A stretch of DNA of 64,000 nt, taken from contig JAUIAH010000015.1 of NCBI GenBank assembly GCA_030425385.1, forward strand, positions 1 to 64,000, given 5' to 3'. Each line of letters begins with the position of its first letter. Within the stretch, counting starts at the first letter, position 1. Positions 17,297 to 27,000 of this stretch are shown piece after piece. This stretch comes from Verrucomicrobiia bacterium. Its GTDB lineage: Bacteria; Verrucomicrobiota; Verrucomicrobiia; Verrucomicrobiales; DEV007. The notes below the pieces were generated by a model. The model saw only the letters and a list, made by a program, of their open reading frames with translations. It had not been told where the DNA came from and did no database searches. Both the position numbers and the translations under genes were made by a program.

Positions 17297-19051
17297 ATGA
17301 AACCCTCTCTCCTCTTCTTTCTCTCTCTCCTCGCCACTGCCTTTGCGGAACCATCCCCACAGGCCATCCTCGAGAGTCCTTCGAGCTCGCAGCAAGCGAA
17401 GGCTCAGGCTTGCCGTCTGGCAGGGGAACAGGCACTTTCCAACACCGTGCCAGCCCTGGCAAACTTGGTCGCGGATCCGGTTCTTAGCACTTATGCCAGG
17501 ACAGCGCTCGAGCGCATTGCCACTCCCGAAGCCAAGCTCGCGCTCACCAATGCCCTCACGACGACGGACGGAATGGAGCGAGTTGGCGTCATCCAATCGC
17601 TTGGCGCCCTCAAGGTCACCTCAACGGCCAAGGCACTCGCGCGCCTATTGCAACGGGCAGATACCACCACAAGCACCGCGATCCTTCGCACTCTAGGTTT
17701 ATTTCAAACCGAGCAGGCGACACAGGTTCTTCTTAGCCAACTCATTCACCAAGACGCCGAACGGCGATCGGCTGCAGCCGTGGGCGTATTGTTAGCCGCA
17801 GAAGGCCACGCGCAAGCCGCGCTCCTCTACCAGGCAATCGCTCAGGCGGACGTTTCCGCTAGTCTCCGGCACGCCGCTCTCCGCGGTCTCATCCTCACGA
17901 AACGCTCGGCACCCTTTCTTCTGGAGCACATCCAGTCAGAGGATCCTCAGTTGCAGGATGTGGCCCTCCGCACCCTCCGAGATTTCCCGCCCGACGAGCT
18001 GGCCCCCATCCTCCATGACGCCTTGGCCACGGTTTCCCCAGATCTTCAAACCAAACTTGTCCAGGCGCTGCGATCCATTGGCGATCCGCGCTCAGCTCCT
18101 GTCGTCGCTGCACTCCTTCCCGAGGCCGAAGGAGCGCTTCGTCGCGCCATTCTGCAAACGCTAGGGCACCTGGGAGGGAACGTCGCCGCCGAGACGCTTG
18201 TCCCCTTGGTTTCCGAGAGTGAGGCGCAAGCAGCACTCATCACCTTACAAACACCCCAAACCGATGCGCTTCTCATCGACCGATTCCATTCCAACCAGGA
18301 TCGGCAAGCGATTGTCACTGTACTAGGGCAGCGAGGATCGGAATCGGGCACGCGTCTCCTTCTCAGAGCGTGTCTCGATCCCGATCAACCGGCACTCGTG
18401 GAGGCGGCCTTGCGAGCCCTCCGCCCCCTCGCGGGCCTCGGAGAGCTGCCCACGCTCGTCTCAATCTACGGTGCTGCCTTGCACGCTTTCTACCCGTCCG
18501 ATAGTGCCATTCCATCGTTGGCTCGCACGACCCTTGCTGCCGCCTGCCGCCGAAGTGACCGCGATCAGGCTGGCGAGACCCTTCTTCGAAAAGCAACCGC
18601 GGCGCGGACGACCGATGCCAAACTTGCCTGGCTTCGCTTGCTTGCCGCCATTGGCTATGAACCCGCCTTGGCCCAATTCCAACCCCTCATACAAGATACC
18701 ACCACAGTGAAGGAAGCCGCCTCATTGTTAACACGCTGGCCAGACAGCGCGCCTCTCACCATGCTCCTTCGGCAAGGGACGGCCGCTCACTGGCCCCACG
18801 CGTCCATCATCCAGGCCAGCCTCGAACTCGTGGCGAAAGACAAGAATCCAATGACTCGCATCAGCAGCCTCAAACGTCTCCAACCCTTCATCAATTCCCC
18901 GTCTCGGAAACAACGCTTTCTTTCTCTGCTAGGGGACACGCCTCATTCGGACACCGCAGCCATCATTCAATCCTATCAGAACGCGAACAACACTACCGTT
19001 CGCGAGGCAGCGGAAGCGGCGTGGAAACGTTTGAAGGAGACCAAGCGTTAG
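17297..19051 (+). CDS. Secreted HEAT-repeat protein
   Basis: A protein of 584 residues with a signal peptide (MKPSLLFFLSLLATAFA) followed almost entirely by HEAT/ARM-like alpha-helical repeats of about 30 residues, such as VSPDLQTKLVQALRSIGD and EGALRRAILQTLGHLGG. No catalytic motif or heme site is visible, unlike the HEAT-bearing PVC dehydrogenase at 6144-10361. Probably an extracytoplasmic scaffold or binding protein. It sits 27 bases after the Tat oxidoreductase, so the two may form one transcript and work together. It converges with the fatty-acid-hydroxylase-family gene with only 7 bases between the stops. Confidence 0.8.
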   Translation: MKPSLLFFLSLLATAFAEPSPQAILESPSSSQQAKAQACRLAGEQALSNTVPALANLVADPVLSTYARTALERIATPEAKLALTNALTTTDGMERVGVIQSLGALKVTSTAKALARLLQRADTTTSTAILRTLGLFQTEQATQVLLSQLIHQDAERRSAAAVGVLLAAEGHAQAALLYQAIAQADVSASLRHAALRGLILTKRSAPFLLEHIQSEDPQLQDVALRTLRDFPPDELAPILHDALATVSPDLQTKLVQALRSIGDPRSAPVVAALLPEAEGALRRAILQTLGHLGGNVAAETLVPLVSESEAQAALITLQTPQTDALLIDRFHSNQDRQAIVTVLGQRGSESGTRLLLRACLDPDQPALVEAALRALRPLAGLGELPTLVSIYGAALHAFYPSDSAIPSLARTTLAAACRRSDRDQAGETLLRKATAARTTDAKLAWLRLLAAIGYEPALAQFQPLIQDTTTVKEAASLLTRWPDSAPLTMLLRQGTAAHWPHASIIQASLELVAKDKNPMTRISSLKRLQPFINSPSRKQRFLSLLGDTPHSDTAAIIQSYQNANNTTVREAAEAAWKRLKETKR

Positions 19052-19058
19052 GGTCAGA

Positions 19059-19802
19059 CTAGACGTCGTCACTCGTTCCGGAGAATCGCTTCTCATATTC
19101 GGGATCCAACGTCCCGAATAGTTTGTCCCAGAGAAGGGTGTAGAACCCAAAGTTGTAAGAAGGATGTTCATGGTGCTCCGCGTGAAAGGTCGAGGTGCCC
19201 ATATAGTTGAGAAGGGGAATGGACTTGATGCCAGCGGGAAACGGCTCCACACCGGAATGCCCGAGCGTGCCAAAGACCACGTTGAGCGTGAGATAGGCTA
19301 ACAAGGACACGAAGCTCATGGGATAGATCATAAGAAAGACGATCATCAGGCCGCCAAAGCCAAGCACTTCCAAGGGATGCAAGACGAACAGACTGATCGG
19401 ATTCGTCGATTCGTGTCGGTGATGGAAACGATGAATGCGTTCGTAAAGGGGCGGCCAATGAGCCGCGCGGTGAAACCCATACATGCCTAGATCCATCGCA
19501 AGAAGCATGACAAGGGTATCGAGAGCCCATCGCAGAGGGGATCCCTCGCGAATCTCGATCATGTCTGCTTTCCAGATAGCCCAACCGATGACGGAGACGG
19601 CTGCATTCAGCACAACGGCACCTGCAGCGGCCCATTGCTCTTCCCGCTTCAGCGGCTGCCACTCGGCAAAGAGGCGCCGCCAGTGGAACCACCTCCCTAG
19701 CAGCCAACACCCGAGCACAGATGAGGCAAAGATCAGGACATTGGCGACGAGAAAGAAGCCCGCCGCTTCAAACAGGGTTGCCGCCTTGAGATTCTCTAAC
19801 AC
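19059..19802 (-). CDS. Sterol desaturase / fatty acid hydroxylase family protein
   Basis: An integral membrane di-iron oxygenase family member of 247 residues. The eight-histidine signature is present as HRAAH, HRFHHRH and HAEHHEH, and several hydrophobic helices precede and separate these boxes. Family members hydroxylate or desaturate lipids, sterols or carotenoids at the membrane. The substrate here is unknown. The start codon is GTG at 19802. It overlaps the end of the upstream mannonate dehydratase gene within GTGTTAG, so translation is probably coupled. No sterol or carotenoid genes are nearby. Confidence 0.85.
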   Translation of the reverse strand: MLENLKAATLFEAAGFFLVANVLIFASSVLGCWLLGRWFHWRRLFAEWQPLKREEQWAAAGAVVLNAAVSVIGWAIWKADMIEIREGSPLRWALDTLVMLLAMDLGMYGFHRAAHWPPLYERIHRFHHRHESTNPISLFVLHPLEVLGFGGLMIVFLMIYPMSFVSLLAYLTLNVVFGTLGHSGVEPFPAGIKSIPLLNYMGTSTFHAEHHEHPSYNFGFYTLLWDKLFGTLDPEYEKRFSGTSDDV

Positions 19803-20728
19803 CGTTGTCTTTGTAGTCCGTCAATCAGTCCACGCATGTAGCCGACCGCATGCAGTCGCCCTAACATTTCATACCCCGGGTTCTCATTCGTCTCGCCATC
19901 CAGAGTCGGCACATGATCAGGGCGGATGGGGCCTCGGAAATCAGTCTCCTGATAGGCCTGGATACAGGCTGCCATGTCCGTCTTGCCATTGTCGTGAAAG
20001 GTTTCGCGGAAATCTGTAGCCGTCCCCACCACGTCTCGGAAATGCGCAAAGGCGATCTTCCCGGCGAATCGCCGGATGCCTGCGGGAATGTCTTCACCGC
20101 GCGAGGCAAAGGTGCCCTGACAAAAGCAAAGCCGATTCGCGGGGCTCGCATGTTCGTGCAGCACGCGCTCAAAGGCCGCATAATTCGTGATGATCTGGTC
20201 CTGCCCTCGCAATGTCGCCAAAGGTGGATCATCCGGGTGCAATGCCAGGGTGACACCATGATCTTCTGCAAATGGCAGGATCTCTTTAAGAAAGCGGTCC
20301 AGGTGCTGCCACAGTGCCTCTGCTGGGGTGGGATGGGAAACCGGCGTGGCGTTGAGCTTGGAGACATCGAATGCGGAGACAAGAGCCCCGCCACGCTCGT
20401 GCGCCTCGAAAGTGGTCCGTTGCCAGTCATCATTGGGCATCCAATTGTAGCAGAGGATGCCCACACCGCAGGCATGCATGTGGCGGATGAGCGTCTTCAC
20501 GCCGCCTAACTGTTGTTCGAATCCGGGTCCACCATGCACCAGATCGTGATGAGGCAAATGCCGCTCAATGACAGAGACACGTAGACCGTGAGACTCGGCG
20601 GCACCACAAGTCTTTTGCAACGTCATCAGAGAAGCGGGAAAGGGCGCGACGATCTCCTCATAGCCCACTTGAGCAGCCAGCCGCAGATGGTGAGACGATG
20701 GAGGAGTGAGGAAGGCCGCAAGCTTCAT
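19796..20728 (-). CDS. uxuA: Mannonate dehydratase (UxuA-like)
   Basis: A 310-residue TIM-barrel protein matching D-mannonate dehydratase (EC 4.2.1.8), which converts mannonate to 2-keto-3-deoxygluconate in hexuronate catabolism. Recognisable blocks are YNWMPNDDWQRT, LALHPDDPP, LCFCQGTFAS (metal-binding cysteine region), AHFRDVVGT, FHDNGKTDM, RPDHVPTLDGE and HAVGYMRGL. It is a little shorter than the 390-residue E. coli enzyme but holds all central motifs. The downstream fatty-acid-hydroxylase gene overlaps it by 7 bases. The uronate link fits the lyase-sulfatase at 359-2863. No uxaC, kdgK or kdgA gene is in the window. Confidence 0.82.
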   Translation of the reverse strand: MKLAAFLTPPSSHHLRLAAQVGYEEIVAPFPASLMTLQKTCGAAESHGLRVSVIERHLPHHDLVHGGPGFEQQLGGVKTLIRHMHACGVGILCYNWMPNDDWQRTTFEAHERGGALVSAFDVSKLNATPVSHPTPAEALWQHLDRFLKEILPFAEDHGVTLALHPDDPPLATLRGQDQIITNYAAFERVLHEHASPANRLCFCQGTFASRGEDIPAGIRRFAGKIAFAHFRDVVGTATDFRETFHDNGKTDMAACIQAYQETDFRGPIRPDHVPTLDGETNENPGYEMLGRLHAVGYMRGLIDGLQRQRC

Positions 20729-21044
20729 GCCACATCATTACACCGCCACGACGCCCCCTTCGAGCAAGAAGAAAGTTTTGAACATCCGCAGAGAAGCTCT
20801 GTCTGAAGCCTCGTAACATTCCGCTAGAGACATCCTTGCATCACAATCACCCTATCATTCTTTCTCACCATACCATTGTGCTTCGATGGGGTGCTCTGGC
20901 TGGCGTGTGGCCTTCTTCCGGGGGTAGCTTGTGCCCAGAATGCCTTGTCAGTCCAGAGCGCTCCACCTTTCTCATGCTTGCGAACCTGATTCCTGACAAT
21001 ACGCGAAGCTGAATTTGTTGTCTCGTTAAACCAAGGCGACACCT

Positions 21045-21079
21045 GGCACTGCGGCGGTTTTACCGGCGGCCGCAGTGCC
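21045..21079 (+). promoter_or_regulatory. Long GC-rich hairpin
   Basis: GGCACTGCGG (21045-21054) and CCGCAGTGCC (21070-21079) form a perfect 10-bp stem. Within the 15-base loop CGGT and ACCG can pair again around TTT. Flanking CCTGG and CCAGG bases could extend the structure. No T-run follows. It could be a transcript-end structure or part of a structured leader. Confidence 0.5.
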
Positions 21080-21114
21080 TTTCTGCCAGGAATGGCCCGC
21101 CTAAGAGCCGTTTC

Positions 21115-21139
21115 CTCTGGGAAAAAGCTTTTCCCAGAG
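21115..21139 (+). promoter_or_regulatory. Near-perfect palindrome upstream of the Tat oxidoreductase
   Basis: CTCTGGGAAAA, a 3-base AGC loop and TTTTCCCAGAG give an 11-bp perfect stem 46 bases before ATG 21186. The long exact symmetry suits either a regulator binding site or an attenuator-type hairpin in the leader. Confidence 0.5.
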
Positions 21140-21185
21140 TCGATATCGGCTAAGGTTGGTGCGTTTTATCCGACCAAACATTCCT

Positions 21186-22649
21186 ATGAGTACCACGACC
21201 AATCGCCGAAAGTTTCTCGGGACCAGCCTAGCTGGCGCGGGAGCGACTTTGATTCAATCCACCACTTCCTATGCCAGCATTCGGGGGGCCAATGAAGACA
21301 TCCGAGTGGCCGTGCTGGGCGTTGGAGGCCGGGGAGGCAACCACGTAGGTGAGTTCAGCAGCCTCGACGGCGTTCGGGTCGTGGCTGTTTGCGATGCCGA
21401 CTACAACCACGCCGTCGGCACGCGTGATCGCTTAGCAAAGCGTAAGATCAGCGCCGATGCTTATCAAGACTACCGCAAAGTGCTTGAGCGCAAAGACGTC
21501 GATGCCGTGGTGATCGCCACTCCAAATCACTGGCATGCTCCCATGACCGTGCATGCTTGTCAGGCAGGGAAAGACGTTTATGTCGAGAAACCCGTCACCC
21601 ATAATGTGTGGGAAGGGCAGCGCCTCATTGATGCCGCCAAGAAATACAAGGTGATGGTCATGTCAGGGATGCAACGCCGTTCGAGTCCCGGCTGGCAAGC
21701 GGCGATCGATTTCGTGCAAAGCGGTGAACTTGGCAAGATCAAGGTTTCCCGCGGCTTGTGCTACAAGCGCCGCAAGAGCATCGGCAAAGTCACCACGCCA
21801 CAGCCGGTGCCGGAGACCGTGGATTACAATTTGTGGAGCGGTCCCGCTCAGTTGGAGCCCATCATGCGTGGACGCTTTCATTATGATTGGCACTGGATCT
21901 GGGCCTACGGCAACGGTGATCTGGGCAATCAAGGCGTGCACCAAACGGACGTCGCCCGCTGGGCGCTCGGCGCTGACAGTTTGCCCAAGCGCGTTATCAG
22001 CGTGGGAGGACGCTTTGGCTATGACGACGATGGCGAAACGCCTAACACTCAGTTTGCCATCTTTGAGTATGACGAAGGCACGATGATCTTTGAAGTGCGC
22101 GGTCTCGGCGTGAACAAAGACAACGACGCCCGTCCCGTCTATCGCGTGAAAGAGGGCCACAAAGCCGCCATTACCGTGGGGAACGTCATCGAGTGTGAAC
22201 ACGGTTACGTGGCCGAGTCGAAGGCCTACGACAACGAGGGCAAAGAAATCAAGAAGTTCTCTGGTTGGAACGATGGCTCGTCTCACCAAGCGAACTTCAT
22301 CAAAGCAGTGCGCAGCCGCAAAGAAAGCGATCTCTTTGGAACCGCTCGCGATGGGCATCTATCCGCCGCGATCTGTCACCTGGCGAATATCTCTCACCGT
22401 GTCGGTGCGGAGGCGGATATCAATTCCATTTCGGAACACTTCAAGGCCAATGCCGCTGCCCTCGCGACCTTCGAGAGCTTCAAAGAGCATCTCGCGGCCA
22501 ATCAAGTCACGGACTTCAAGCCCGTTCTTGGACCGGTGTTAGAGATCGATCGCGAGAAAGAAGTGATCGTTGGCGACCATGCCGAGGCGGCCAATAAGCA
22601 TCTGAGCCGCGACTACCGGCCGGAGTTCGGTCTCACTGAGGAAGTCTAA
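21186..22649 (+). CDS. Gfo/Idh/MocA family oxidoreductase with Tat signal
   Basis: A predicted exported oxidoreductase of 487 residues. ATG 21186 begins MSTTTNRRKFLGTSLAGAG, a twin-arginine signal; the frame also opens at a GTG at 21156. The nucleotide-binding segment is IRVAVLGVGGRGGNHVGEF and the conserved lysine motif is VYVEKPVTHN. GNQGVHQTDVARWALG supplies the second-domain histidine. It is longer than the paralogue at 15974-17269 and only distantly similar. It is expected to act on a sugar or sugar derivative in the periplasm; its substrate is unknown. A clear terminator follows at 22685-22710. Confidence 0.85.
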   Translation: MSTTTNRRKFLGTSLAGAGATLIQSTTSYASIRGANEDIRVAVLGVGGRGGNHVGEFSSLDGVRVVAVCDADYNHAVGTRDRLAKRKISADAYQDYRKVLERKDVDAVVIATPNHWHAPMTVHACQAGKDVYVEKPVTHNVWEGQRLIDAAKKYKVMVMSGMQRRSSPGWQAAIDFVQSGELGKIKVSRGLCYKRRKSIGKVTTPQPVPETVDYNLWSGPAQLEPIMRGRFHYDWHWIWAYGNGDLGNQGVHQTDVARWALGADSLPKRVISVGGRFGYDDDGETPNTQFAIFEYDEGTMIFEVRGLGVNKDNDARPVYRVKEGHKAAITVGNVIECEHGYVAESKAYDNEGKEIKKFSGWNDGSSHQANFIKAVRSRKESDLFGTARDGHLSAAICHLANISHRVGAEADINSISEHFKANAAALATFESFKEHLAANQVTDFKPVLGPVLEIDREKEVIVGDHAEAANKHLSRDYRPEFGLTEEV

Positions 22650-22684
22650 CACCTCTTCAGTCTTTCTAAGTTTCTCATGTTGAG

Positions 22685-22710
22685 GGCGGCACCGGTAACG
22701 GTGTCGCCCT
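22685..22710 (+). terminator. Intrinsic terminator after the Tat oxidoreductase
   Basis: GGGCGGCACCG, loop GTAA and CGGTGTCGCCC form an 11-bp stem with one G-T pair, followed by TTCCTCTTTC. It lies 36 bases after the stop at 22649. Confidence 0.75.
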
Positions 22711-22746
22711 TCCTCTTTCATCCCTTCCATTCCGTTTCACTCCATC

Positions 22747-23994
22747 ATGCGCCCCCTCTTGCTTTCACTCATCCTTCCTTGCATCATCCATGAAGCGCTT
22801 CTGCCAGGCCTCTCAGCATCCGAGGTCCATCCGTTAGCATCCATGTATGGCTATGTCAGGACCATTGCTGGCATGGGAGAAGAGGAAGATGGCAATTTCT
22901 GGCAACCGTCCTTTGAAGGCGCGGACGCACGAACGGTAGAACTTTCCAATCCGCACATGACCATGGCAGATGCTCGGGGGAATTACTACATCGCCGACAA
23001 GGAATCGCATAGCATCCTACGAGTCGACCCTAGCGGAATGCTGACTACCTTTGCAGGGACGCATGAGGCCGGCTACAATGGTGAGGAAGGCGAAGCGACA
23101 GCAATCCAGTTGGACAATCCTAATGGCCTGCATGTGCATCCCAATGGGAATGTCTACATTCTGGATTTCCTCAATCAACGGGTGCGCAAGGTGGATCCAG
23201 ATGGATGGCTCACCACGCTCTTTCATGATCCCAACGGCTTCGGTCCGGGACGCGCGCTCTGGGTGAGCGCCGACGAACACGTCATCTACGTGAATGGTCC
23301 TTCCCAGGTGAAACGGTGGACGCCCGAGACAGGGATGGAAGTGGTTGTTTCTAACCTTGCCGATCCTGGCAATCTCACCATCGATCCTAACGGAGATCTC
23401 GTAGTGACTTCTCGCGGCAGCCACCAAGTCTTTCGAATCACGCCCGATGGGGAACGCGTGGTGATCGCAGGCAATGGGACCGCAGGCGAACCGACCACAG
23501 ATGGAGCTTTGGCAACCGAGGTCGGTTTGGAGTCCGTTCGCGGTATCGCGTTCCTCCCCGATGGCAGTTACTTTCTCGCCATGCAGAAAGGGGGCGGCGT
23601 GTGGTATGTGGATGTTTCAGGGAGAATCCATCGCTTCCTTCAAGGTCGCCGCAGTGGCAACACGCGCGCGGGCGATGGCGAGTGGTTTCACGCCGCGGGC
23701 GACAAGATCAGCGAGCCACGAGCCGTCACCATCGCCCCTAATGGTGATGTCATCATCACCACGAACGATCGCGGCTTTGTCCGTGTGGTGGAACTCTATC
23801 AAACGCCTGAGGTGCTGGCCACAGCTGACGGTCACTGGCACATTCGCCTTACCCCAGGGCGCGAGCACCATTTGCAAGCGAGCGGGGATCTGCGAACTTG
23901 GATCAGCACACACTCCCTGGACCGCGATGCGACCGAGATAACGATTCCTATCTTAGAACAGAGCGGCGCATTCATCCGCGTGGCCTGGAAATAG
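22747..23994 (+). CDS. Secreted NHL-repeat beta-propeller protein
   Basis: A protein of 415 residues with a hydrophobic N-terminal signal (MRPLLLSLILPCIIHEALLPG). NHL-type repeats fill most of it, for example NYYIADKESHSILRVDPSG, GNVYILDFLNQRVRKVD and GDLVVTSRGSHQVFRITPDG. They would form a six-bladed propeller used for protein or ligand binding. The last 65 residues resemble the beta-rich C-terminal tail that occurs on many secreted proteins in this window (compare the ends of the products at 10478-14149 and 24015-28292). No catalytic residues can be assigned. It converges with the metalloprotease gene with 20 bases between stops. Confidence 0.78.
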   Translation: MRPLLLSLILPCIIHEALLPGLSASEVHPLASMYGYVRTIAGMGEEEDGNFWQPSFEGADARTVELSNPHMTMADARGNYYIADKESHSILRVDPSGMLTTFAGTHEAGYNGEEGEATAIQLDNPNGLHVHPNGNVYILDFLNQRVRKVDPDGWLTTLFHDPNGFGPGRALWVSADEHVIYVNGPSQVKRWTPETGMEVVVSNLADPGNLTIDPNGDLVVTSRGSHQVFRITPDGERVVIAGNGTAGEPTTDGALATEVGLESVRGIAFLPDGSYFLAMQKGGGVWYVDVSGRIHRFLQGRRSGNTRAGDGEWFHAAGDKISEPRAVTIAPNGDVIITTNDRGFVRVVELYQTPEVLATADGHWHIRLTPGREHHLQASGDLRTWISTHSLDRDATEITIPILEQSGAFIRVAWK

Positions 23995-24014
23995 CGTTCC
24001 AAGCTTGGAGAGGC

Positions 24015-27000
24015 TCACTCGCCCGTGTCGATATCTGTGAGGATCCGATAGAACACGCGCTCCTCTTCGTCGAAGGGTAGCGTCCAGGTGACCCATTCGC
24101 GATCAGCGTCGAGAGCTTCTGTGGTGACCGATTCCGGATGGATGAGATGCCAGGTGTTGAGGTCCGAGGACCATTCAAGGGTCTCTGTGGCACCCGGCAC
24201 AAGAAGCGCGCGCGGAAACTGCAGCGTGGTCTGCACATCGCTCACCGTGACGACCAAAGGGTCCGCATCGTGCGCAGTCGGATCAAGGCCCAACAAGTAC
24301 TCGAGGCCGTTGGGCCAATCGTCGCCGTCTGGATTGGCGGTGGGATCTTGGGAGGTGAGGGCGCCTTCCGCCCCATGGAAGGCCTGCGCCCGCCACTGCG
24401 GGTAGTCTAGCAACGTTCGTAATGCGATATCGTTGCCATCGCCACCTTCATAAGTGATTTCAAAGAGGGCTAGACCGCTCGTCACGACCGCGCCCTCAGG
24501 AAGACCTTCGAATGGATGGATGAGGTCCACTTCATTGGTACACGCAATGATCACGGTTTCCGTCCCCGCGGGTGGCGTTGTCGCCGACGTGACGATCTCC
24601 AACGTAGCATTTGCCAGATCGATGGTAGTGTCTCCACTCAATCGCCACTGATCGGGGACGCTCCCCTCACGATGGCGCAGACGGACGACACTACCCTCCG
24701 AGAACGTAATATCACTTTCACTATAAAGAACCGTCTCAGATGCGAGTGCCACAGTGCCATCGATCTGCCAAGCACTTCCCTGAACGTGGGGATCTCCTGG
24801 ATGGCCTGGGTTGATCGTCTCGAAGGCCGTCACGAGAGTCGCCCCTTGCGCCAGATCGATGGGCGTGAGGCTCGTCATCCTATCGATGTCGGCTCCGCCC
24901 TCGAGGATGAGAGTGGCAGGATAGTCCACCAAGAGACTTTCAATGGTGATAGCATCATTGCCAGGACCACTATCAATCGTGAGGCTTTGTGAGGGATGTA
25001 TGAGCGCGGTCGTGTTGACAAGCGTCTGAGTCGCCGATGGCGAACTTACGAGCAGCGCGTCCTCATGTGCATCGTAACGGAGCGTGGCATGGCCCAGTTG
25101 AAGAGCCGATTCGATCGTAGCGATCTGAGCACCCGCAATGAGAGGTGCCTCATCGAGTGTGATAGCCACTCCGTGAGGATGACTGTGCTCAAATAGGCCT
25201 TGGTCGAAAGTTCCTCCTGACAGTTTGATGGAGGCGTCATCGATCTGAGTGAGCCAGGAGAATGCTCCCAAGGTGAAGTCGATGTCCACCTGGTCATTGC
25301 CATTCCCAGCATCCACACGGATTTCGCCAGCCACCATCCCAGCGGGAACGCGAATGGTGGCCGTTCCGTGGCCGCTCGCACCCGGAATGTCCGTGCCGAG
25401 GAGGTGATTGGGATCGTGGATAACAATATCGCCATTGGCAATATCTGATTGTATTGTCAGTGTATCATCGCTTGGCGAGCCCACATCGCGCACGTGCAAG
25501 TCACCGTCCATCAAAGTGATCTGTGTGGTAGCGTCTGCGTCGTCATTGACGATCGTTCCAAAGAGACTCGTTTGATCCAGCCGGAACATGGTGGTCGCCG
25601 ATTCTAGTTGGACTTCGAAGAGCTCGTCCCCTTCAGAAGCTACGTCGTCCACAATGGGAATGGACAAGGTTTTGGAAAGTTCTCCCGCCTCAAAGGTGAT
25701 CGTGCCGCTGGGAAACACGCCTCCAGGAAAGTCAGCGGCGTCAACCCCAGCAGAGCCAGTCGCTACCACTTCCCAAGAGACGTTCCCAGCAAGTCCCGTG
25801 TCGCCACGCCGGTTGAGCAGAAAGGTGGCCGCGCCCGCATCTTCAGACACGGAAGCACTGGAGTCCTTCAGGTTGGCACTGACATAGGCATAAAGGAACT
25901 GAATTGCCGCGCCGAGATCATTCTCGCCTGATTCACCGTACCCATTCCAGATCCCAATGCGATCCATCCAAATGTCAGGCCCATTGGGATCGGCCGGGAA
26001 GCTTGAGGCACCAAAGACCAGCCGACCAAAGGTACCATCCCCAAAGAACGAACCCATGGCTCCGGAATCCGTGCGCAACTCGAAGTCAGGTTGGGCCGAA
26101 TCATCCGTGGGATTGAGCCACATACGGATACCAGCATCGGCCGACGAGGTGTCACTGGCAGAATCATACTGGACGACCACCGCATGCCACCTGTCCGGGG
26201 CCAACGCTAGATGCGTCGGGTTGGACACATTACCAGCATCAACTGGCACGACCAGATTCGCCCCAACGTCACCGTTGTAGTCTTTTCCCACCTGCAGGTA
26301 GTAGGCGAGATCAGATGCACCTCGATTGTAGACGAAGAGTGACTGTGTCAGGCTGTTATCAGGGGAGGCGGCGACATCGCTGAATCGAAACCAGAAAGCC
26401 AGTTGGTGCTGGCGTTCAGAATAGGTGTCCGCAGGGAAATCAATCGTCGTTTCCATCGCATTGTCCTCAGCCGCCGCAAACCTGAGTCCTCGACCATTGG
26501 GCGCCTGCGTTTGATCCAAGGCAAAGCCTTCCGCAGTGGTGGCAGCGTAATTGTAGCGCAGGTCAAAGAAGCCCGTGGTGTCATTGGGAACCGGAGATCC
26601 CGGAGGGCCGCTGAGCCCAGGGAACGCATTGAAATCCTCCACATCAGTGGGCTCGCCCTGAGAACCAATTGAGGCGATCGTCGCCTGATTGTTAGAATCG
26701 ACGGGCTCGCTACCTGCCTTGCTCACGGTGGCTGTGAAGGTGCCCGTGCCCGGGCTGACATGATGCGTCTCGACCACCAGGGTCGCCTCCGTGAGCCCTG
26801 AGAGAGTCCCCAGATCCACCATCACCGAGTGATTGGCAATCGTCACGCTTCCTGTGCCCTCAGTCAGTTGAGCGGCATCGACAATCAAGGGTTCTGTCAG
26901 GGTAATGGCCAGCACGACATCTTCGGCATCGCCAGGCCCCGAATGGCGCACATTGACCTGAAACGTCTGGGTCTCGCCGAGGACGACTTTGGAAGGGGAA

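Larger units (their letters stand above)
20729..21185. other. Intergenic region with strong hairpins, no convincing gene
   Basis: This 457-base gap separates the divergent uxuA and Tat oxidoreductase genes. A 72-codon minus-strand frame (20824-21042) has no recognisable features. The right half contains two strong inverted repeats listed separately. Promoters for both flanking genes must lie here, but I could not fix them with confidence. Confidence 0.5.

Noticed and set aside
20824-21042. 72-codon minus-strand frame in the uxuA/Tat-oxidoreductase spacer
   Set aside because: No ribosome site, no signal or domain, and the region is better explained as a regulatory spacer with hairpins.
21663-22358. 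231-codon open frame on the minus strand
   Set aside because: Antisense to the Tat Gfo/Idh/MocA gene.
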